From assembly GCA_024752435.1 (NCBI GenBank), contig CP103027.1:1302001-1366000 (forward strand): DNA of 64,000 nt. Direction: 5' to 3'. Under the pieces are notes generated by a model. It was not told where the DNA came from. It was given only the letters and a program-made list of their open reading frames with translations, and did no database searches. This document shows, piece by piece, positions 56,964 to 64,000 of this stretch; the first letter of the stretch is position 1, and each line of letters opens with the position of its first letter. The DNA is from Allantophomopsis cytisporea (lineage: Eukaryota > Ascomycota > Leotiomycetes > Phacidiales > Phacidiaceae). The position numbers and the translations under genes were made by a program.

Positions 56964-58695
56964 GAGGTTTGAGATAGCTAAACCATCTACCACTGTACTC
57001 GGGGACCGTTACATACATATACTATGAGGAAACGGTCCTCCGAGTTTAAACGTGCCTAGATGCGTGGCGTTAACTCTCCAACCCAGTAACTCTTTATACC
57101 CTGAAATGCTACTCCACTACTAATGTAGTACAAACGGCAATTCTTCACATCTGTCTCTCTACAAGTGACGAGCAAGTTGATATTTGCGGTGCTTCCACAG
57201 GGCATATAAAGTGGAGTCACCGTAGATCTGAACTCCGCAAGCCCCATATAGCGAATCTTGCATATATATTGCCCACAGATCAAGAAGAGCTGCAGGCGTT
57301 CCTGGATATGATCCTGGTAGCTTAGATGTTGTTGTAGCGCACCTTTTCGGTATCTCGGACTTTTAAATGATTCCGACTCATCCTGACTGCGTGAAACACT
57401 TTCCTAAAGAATGTTCCTGTTTCCTCTAATCGCTGCAAGAGGCCAATTAATTCTGAACAAACGAAAGATCAGGAGCATCTGTGTTGGTCCATTACCGGTT
57501 AAACATGTGATAGACTTTACATAATCCAGTCATTATTCTTCGAACTGTTCCACGTAAAGCAATTGAATAGGGGTCACCAAGAACCTAGACTGAATTATGT
57601 ATACCCTGAACGTAGGAAATATATATCGATATGTAGTATCCCTTCGGCTGCTAATGTACCAAAACCCCGCGAGTCTCTTGTGTAAAATGAACATTCAATA
57701 GTAGTAGTTCCTCGGATTAAAAATAGACTATATAAGACGCTACCAAAATACATTTCAATCTATTCTATTGCTGTAAAATTATGAACAGGGTATATAATTA
57801 ATTAATTATACCTACATGAGTTTTTAAACAATTTTAAAAGCTTTAGAATGTAATGATACAATCGTCGTTTTTACTATATATGGTGTATATGTTGTTAGTC
57901 TATGCTCAAGTCGAGTCTCATGCAGAATGCAAGAATTACACAAATTGCACAACATACAAGGATTTTGTGCATTAATAGCCGAAGGAACAGTATATGTAAG
58001 CCGGAGCTCTATAAGTACGGCCCGTATTTGGGTTTATTCCCTCGACTTCTTAGAGCACTTTGTCTATTTATTGTTGTTCGCGGGTTATTAGTCAAGGTCG
58101 TGCATAACTAACCCGGGCCATTGTCTAATCGCATCTTCATGTCAATGCTTCATCGGCATTAGAAGCTTGATGCCACTAGAAGTTCGAATATCAAAGATCA
58201 GAAGATTTCGAAAAGCCAAACGATCTGGGCTTGTTCTATATGGTTGCTATCTCAAAATATCTCTGATCCAAAAGGTCTACTCGCTATAGAATCATAGCTG
58301 CCATCATACTCGTTTTCGAAGAGTTTGAAACCATGACAGGCGGCAGAAACCAGCAGCAAATCAGACACCATATGTGAAAAGCCTGATGTTTTTAAAGCTA
58401 TAAAAGTTCGATATATTCCAATGCCTATGTTAAGATATAGGTCTGTCGCCGCACGTTACACTAGGAACTTGTCTTCTAAAATATGGCTGCTGAACCGTTA
58501 TATTTGGATTCTCAGGAAACACTTTTTATAAAGAAATAAGATAGGGGAGAATATAACTATTATATTTTAAGATTATTATACTAATTTTGTTTCCCTAGTT
58601 CCTATATAATACATATGATTATTAACCCTTTGACTCCATGAGCTGAGATTCTCCTCTGAGTGGAGTATTCCTTCTAACCATCGACGGATCCCAAC
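56964..58695. other. Intergenic, AT-rich
   Basis: 1.7 kb without a supported gene. The stretch 57700-58620 is notably AT-rich. Confidence 0.6.
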
Positions 58696-60495
58696 TCAGA
58701 CAGTCTCTTTAGGTATCACCTCTGTCACTTCCGTTTCAGCAGCAGCTGCTGGGGGCAAGCCTCTTCTTGCCTTTCCCTTCTTTATATTCTTCCACTCCAT
58801 CATCACAGCTCCGAGGATCGCAAAGCAACTCACTCCTAATGCGAGCTGAAAAGCGCCGACCAAAGCTTTATTATATGCCACTAAAACAGCAGGAAGCAAA
58901 TCCGTAGATATAGCATGTCTCAGATTTGTAGCGCCTGTATTCAATACCGCCTTAGCGTTTATCCCTGGGATGCCTTCCAGTCCCGAAACAAGTTTGTTGG
59001 CGAAAATGTTTTGTGCAGCTGAATTGGAAATTGCTCCGCCTAAGTTTTGCGCAAAAAACATCAGTGATGAGCCGATAGGGTAATCCTTGCGTGCGAGCAC
59101 AGCCTGGGCTGCTAAGTTCGGCTGCTGCATCCCCATGCCAATGCCAGCACCAAGCAAAACTTGATAACCTATCCATTGAGGATGGCTGGTGTGAACTGTA
59201 AACGTGGTGACGAGGCCTGCACCAACCGGCATAAGGATTGACGAAGCAATCATTGAGGGAACATAATATCCGATCCTCATAGTGATAATCCCAGAGATGA
59301 TGGCGCAAGTGGTGAGGGAAAGAATCATGGGCAGAGACATGATACCAGATTTGACTGCACTAACATTCTTGATGACTTGGAACCAGATCGCCAGGTAATA
59401 CGACATTACAAGAATTGCGGCTCCACCACAGAATGCATAGATCATGCCAGCCAGGATGCTGCGTTGGGTGAAGATGCGAGGTGGGACTGTTGCGTTTTCA
59501 CCTCTCAATATTTGAAGACCGACAAAGCACATGAAGGAGACAGAAAATAAAACGAGGAGAGCAACGACTCTGCCAGAGGACCAGGCGTAGGTTGTGCCAC
59601 CCCATTGAAGTGCAAGAAGAAGGCAGACAATCGATGGGAGGAAGATGGCAGTCCCAAGAGGATCGAGACGTAGAAACTTTTCCTTCGCTGTCGTTTTCTC
59701 TGGAGCTGGGCAGTTAGGTAGATGAAGCATGAAGAATATGACCGTCATTGCTACGCCTCCGATTGGTAGATTGATATAAAAACACCAGCGCCATGAGACG
59801 TCTTCGGTAAAAGCACCGCCGAGAAGAGGGCCGATGACGGATGAGATTCCCATCATGGCCCCGCCGATTCCACTGTAGATAGGTCGCTTGTGAAGAGGAA
59901 CAAGATAAACGATGGACGCCATAACTCCGGTGAATACGCCAGCAGAACCAGATCCGGCAATTGCCCGTCCAATAATAAAAGTAACCGAATTAGGGGCCGC
60001 ACCACAGATTGCCGAACCAATCTCGAACATACCAACGGCAGTAAGAAGGACAAATTTTGGATTGTAGAATGTATATATTTTACCAAAGAGGAGCTGGAAT
60101 GAACAAACTGTAAGAGTATATGCACTCGCATACCAACCCACATCATCTAGGGAATTGAATTCGTCTGTAATTCTTGGTATTGCGGTAGCGATAATCGTTT
60201 TGTCCTATATCTTGTGAGCCATGATTGCAATAGGAATATGCGGGTTTGCGTAGCTTACAATAGCGATCAAGAACATCGCTAGGTAAAGCGATGGCATAAC
60301 GACAGCCAATACCTTGCCGCTTGGGAATACCGTATCGGATGGATCGAGTCCAGGGAGCGTTGGATCTGTGACCGCCATGGGCTCCGGGGACACTTCAACT
60401 TTCTGGTGCTCATTTGATCCTAGTGATGTTCGTGCTGATGGAGTGACCTCCCCGGCGGGGGGAACATCTGAAGAGTCTTTGATATTGGAAGACAT
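58696..60495 (-). CDS. MFS drug:H+ antiporter (DHA2, 14-TMS type)
   Basis: 581 residues in two exons, 60495-60259 and 60204-58696. The 54-nt intron (GTAAGC...GATATAG) in phase 0 restores MFLIAI-DKTIIATAIPRI. Motifs of the fungal multidrug/toxin efflux group: IPRITDEFNSLDDVGWY, GRAIAGSGSAGVFTG, the GISSVIGPLLGGAF motif C and WRWCFYINLPIGG. A hydrophilic N-tail of about 60 residues precedes the first helix. Fourteen hydrophobic segments are expected. Likely plasma-membrane exporter of small molecules. It is divergently transcribed from the Zn2Cys6 gene at 61261, which is the common arrangement for a pathway- or drug-specific regulator and its transporter. Confidence 0.92.
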
Positions 60496-61260
60496 TGTGA
60501 TATTTGATGTAAAGAAATGCCAATTCTAATGGTAGAGATCCTTGTAAAGCTGCAGATCATATGAAGGAAAAAGGATGCTCGATGATAGACTTCCAAAACC
60601 GAAAATGGGATGAAGACTTACAATCTTTATGAATGAACGAGTGAGGATGAAAATGAAACGATCTTGATCCTACCTTGTGATGCTACCAACCGTCTTGAGT
60701 ATTCGGCCGATGTCAATTTGAAGGAGGCGGCAGCTATGGGCTTACAAAAGCTTGGTTCTTAATGGCTACTTGTCACAATAAGTTTGTTTGTGGTGATTTG
60801 GTATGTACAGAAGGGGGTCAGAAGGCATGTGGAAGGTTAAAATCACGGCGATTTAAGTAGCCGCTCCCGACCTTAGACGCGTAGCTTGTATATTAAGCTC
60901 CGTGTGTCCGACCCCCTGCACTGTGAATGCCTTATTACCTCAGGAGTCACGGGCCTTGCACCTCGGGGCGTATGGTGAATCTCGGGCCCGAGCCACCGAA
61001 ACCTAAACCCGAGATAGAAACAATCGTCCCCAATTACCACCAACATGAAATGATTACTAGCTGCTTCCTGCGTCCTTACAGATAGCAATGTCCATTTCGG
61101 CATCATTTTGCAGAATATTTCTTCTCCTTATCTACTCTCCTTTCAGTTTTCACCCCCAATTCCTCTATCTCGTTCCCCACATCACCGGATCCTGACCCCT
61201 CCATCACCCGAAGCACTTATCGTGCAAACTTAACTAGAGAACGACTGGTCACCACTCATC
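60496..61260. promoter_or_regulatory. Divergent promoter between MFS transporter and Zn2Cys6 regulator
   Basis: 765 bp. Contains several CCCGA/TCGGG half-sites and one perfect palindrome (next entry). CT-rich strand before the regulator start at about 61125-61210. Confidence 0.55.
60981..60992. promoter_or_regulatory. CTCGGGCCCGAG palindrome, candidate Zn2Cys6 site
   Basis: Perfect 12-bp inverted repeat within the divergent promoter. It contains CGG and CCG triplets in inverted orientation, the element class bound by binuclear zinc cluster dimers. A further CCCGAG lies about 20 bp away. Binding by the adjacent regulator is inference. Confidence 0.4.
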
Positions 61261-63562
61261 ATGCAAACAACCGAGCAAGCTCACCCCAAGGCTCAAACAA
61301 CACAAGTACAAGGACAAGCACCGAGTCAGCCTCCTCAAGCGCAGCCGCAGAAGACTGGCAAACAACATGCTTGTGTCTTATGTCAACAGCGGAAAATAAA
61401 ATGCGACCGGAATGATCCGTGTTCCAATTGCAGCAAAGCTAAAGCAGACTGCAAGTTCGTAGCCCCAGCTCCTCGGCGCCGAAAACGAAAATCACCCGAG
61501 GAGGAACTTCTATTTCGTGTACAGCAGTGCGAACTGTTACTCAAAAAGCATGGCATCGACGTCAGTTCCCTTAATGGACCAGTCAGTACAGTAGATGAAG
61601 AATCTGCAGTTGATGAGGAAAGCCAACCTTCGGCCAAGAGAAAAAAGGAGAATGCCCAAGCAAGAGATGAACCGCCTGCAACCATTCAATCAGGGAGACT
61701 TGTTTATGAAGAGGGGGGTACGAGATATGTTGAGGAGTAGGTCTCGACATAATTGATACTAGCTGTTCTATCAACTAACAACCATAGAAATATATGGAAT
61801 GCAGTCAACGATGAGGTACGTTTCTCTTTCTATAATCTAATTCCTCCATACTAAACAAATCTCAGATAGCGTATGGTCATGTAGTGGGAACACCCAGCGA
61901 ACTGCCTGACACGAATTCCTGGAACGTCTATCCAGACGGAGGGACTCTTCTCTTTGGCCTTATCCCCCCGAGGGCGAACCTAGATATCATGCACCCCAAG
62001 GTGGATCAACAGGTTTATCTCTGGAAGGCTTACCAGGAAAATTGCAACTGCATGTTCAAGATAATTCATGTCCCGTCCATTCAGAAGCAAATCTTCGAAG
62101 CACATGCCAACTTGAGTTCGATACCCAAGAACTTGAATGCACTTATATTCGCCTTAAACAATGCGGCTATTGGTTCGATGTCAGATGAATACTGTTATAA
62201 GGTAATGGGAGAGCCAAAATCGAAGGTGTTTCCTAGGTATATGGCGGCGACGCAGCACGCTCTTCTCCAGGCTGGGCTCTTAAAGACTTCGGATTTTGTA
62301 GTGCTGCAGGCGTTTGTAATATTCCTTGTATGTCTTCCATCCTATTCTTAAAATTCATATTTCTGACCTTGCAATAGGTGATAGCTCAAACCATATTTGA
62401 TCCATATTCCCTTCTAATTTTGACCGGAGTAGCCATGCGGATAGGTCAGCGCATTGGAATCCACCGGGATGGTACATCCCTTGGTCTCTCGATCTTCGAA
62501 ACCGAAATGCGTCGTCGATTATGGTGGCAGATATACGCTCTCGACGGACAAGTAAGTCGTCTAGCTGGCGCCGGCGGTTCCATCCAAGTATTCTCCTGGG
62601 ACACCAAATTCCCACTCAACATTGATGACGCAGATATTTCGCCAGAAATGACAGTGCCGCCCACTGAGCCTACTGATAGAAATACAGAAATGCTCATCTG
62701 TATGCTCAAATGCGAGATGTGCAAATTCATGCAAAGCCAAAAAAGTCGACAACACCAACAGCAAGGATGGCAAAACTTTACATCCCATAGTGGGTACACG
62801 ATTGAAGAGCGTGACGCGGCTGCCGATAAATTTGAGCAGATGCTGCAAAACAAATACCTGAAATTCTGCGATCCGCTGAACCCTGAACACTTGCTCGCCA
62901 TTATAATCGCGCGCTCAAACCTTTGCAAAATTAAGGTCATCCAGCACCACCCACGGCTGCGACCGAATATGCCTCCCGAGGAACTCGATATGGTCCTTAT
63001 GAATACTATCAAGATCATTGAGTACTCCAACCTCGTACACTCCACAAAGTCCATGCAGAGATACTTTTGGCATGTGCGCGCTGCCAATTTCCAATTCGAG
63101 ACTTTCATCTTTCTCATCAATGAGTTGCGGACACGCACGACAGGTGAAATCGCCGATAAAGCTTGGGTGCAAATCCACGAAGTCTTTGAGTACTGTCCAG
63201 AAATGATCACCAACACTCAAATTCAGTTATATGTCGCCTTGGGAAATCTAGTTTTGAAAGCCTGGGACGCGAGAGTTCGAGCCACTGGTCTGGAATTTGA
63301 GACGCCGAATTATGTGAAGACTCTACGATTGCAGAGGAACGAGGGAGAGTTGATCAAGAAGGAATTCAATGCTACGCATCAGCCGCAGATGCAGATTGCG
63401 AAGTCAAGGGAAGCTGATGGTGAGGCTTCTACCAACGGTTCTTCTCATCCTATGGTTGAAATGAGTCCTCTAGACTGGACATATTGGGATGATTTGCTGC
63501 ACGAATTTGATGTGCCCTTTGATGCTATGAATGGTACGACACGGGCTCGGGGTGGGATGTAA
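61261..63562 (+). CDS. Zn2Cys6 transcription factor
   Basis: 716 residues in four exons: 61261-61736, 61788-61815 (28 nt), 61866-62327 and 62378-63562. All phases agree; donors are GTAGGT, GTACGT and GTATGT. The zinc cluster is canonical, C38-x2-C41-x6-C48-x5-C54-x2-C57-x6-C64, followed by a basic linker APRRRKRK and a dimerisation helix LLFRVQQCELLLKKHGID. The middle homology region appears as RIGQRIGIHRDG and EMRRRLWWQIYALDGQVSRL. The N-terminus is Gln-rich. The small exon encodes NIWNAVNDE, a conserved position after RYVEE in this TF class. A nuclear regulator, probably of the divergent MFS transporter. Confidence 0.9.
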
Positions 63563-64000
63563 GAATCACTATTTTGGAGTTAAAAGTGGAGTTTGGAGAT
63601 TAATTCTTTTGGTCTGGGAATTGTCGGATACACAGAATTACCGTAAAAATATTGAACTTGTATGCGTTTAAGGAAATTACATTCGGGGGAAATGCTCATA
63701 TATTGACTGTCTGAATCACACAATGTTCACAGCCGTTATAAGCTTTGACCTATTCGAATCTTAGTATCCGATTCCTTTCTTTGTCGCAGTAGTGTTCATG
63801 AAAAGTGCTCCTGCCGGGAAACTCAAATGCCGACGGACACCGTTGAGCATCTCGGCCCGGACAAGTGCGATTGCTACGATCTCCCCTGAGAGATTTTAGG
63901 GAGCCTTGAAAGTTTATTTATGCGACGCCGTATTGTCAACCAACGGTATCTATCGTATTTTGGGATCCCGTACCAATGCTCGCTCGCTATACCGGTAGCG
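63563..64000. other. 3' flank, no gene seen
   Basis: Nothing supported up to the window edge. Confidence 0.55.

Noticed and set aside
62446..63216. 256-residue minus-strand ORF
   Set aside because: Shadow of exon 4 of the Zn2Cys6 regulator.

Overview
The window is nuclear DNA from a filamentous ascomycete (Pezizomycotina). The evidence is short GT-AG introns of about 44-160 nt with CTAAC/CTGAC-like branch sites, Zn2Cys6 and bZIP/DUF3425 regulators, a PNP-NB-ARC-TPR STAND protein, and recognisable AIM11 and ATG29 genes. A member of the Leotiomycetes is my guess, but nothing here fixes the species. Gene models were assembled by hand from reading frames and splice signals. Many real genes are split over several exons, and two reading frames run through the window edge or across introns that a simple ORF search misses.

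Layout. 1-3.0 kb: 5' part of a NOD-like receptor. 4.8-7.1 kb: Ras-association/PH protein. 10.5-11.5 kb: FAH-family enzyme. 12.4-13.7 kb: two tandem ORFs in the same frame separated by one stop. 16.0-18.9 kb: Trk potassium transporter. 19.6-23.9 kb: a NACHT_N-like protein with a C-terminal triple repeat resembling amyloid signalling motifs, transcribed away from a degenerate retropepsin-like gene, followed by a second retropepsin-like gene. 25-28 kb: oxidoreductase-like small protein and an F-box protein. 28.4-32.1 kb: a Zn2Cys6 regulator and an alpha/beta hydrolase, both frameshifted. 33.4-39.0 kb: a Baeyer-Villiger-type monooxygenase, a bZIP/DUF3425 regulator and a NOR-1-like aldo-keto reductase. 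39.7-45.3 kb: two unrecognised multi-exon genes flanking two tRNA genes. 45.9-51.0 kb: AIM11, an orphan gene and ATG29. 51.4-52.3 kb: a decayed PhzF-like gene. 53.7-57.0 kb: a small cysteine-rich secreted protein and a secreted type-B carboxylesterase. 58.7-63.6 kb: a DHA2-type MFS transporter divergent from a Zn2Cys6 regulator, with a CTCGGGCCCGAG palindrome between them.

The most striking observation is at 41.6-43.2 kb. Two minus-strand tRNA genes, Thr(UGU) and Ser(UGA), only fold into perfect cloverleaves if 52-54 nt segments are removed: two from the D-arm region of tRNA-Thr and one from the variable arm of tRNA-Ser. Each segment has the grammar of the mRNA introns in this window (GTNAGT donor, CTAAC branch site, AG acceptor). 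Both genes also carry an ordinary anticodon-loop intron after position 37. This suggests spliceosomal-type introns inside nuclear tRNA genes.
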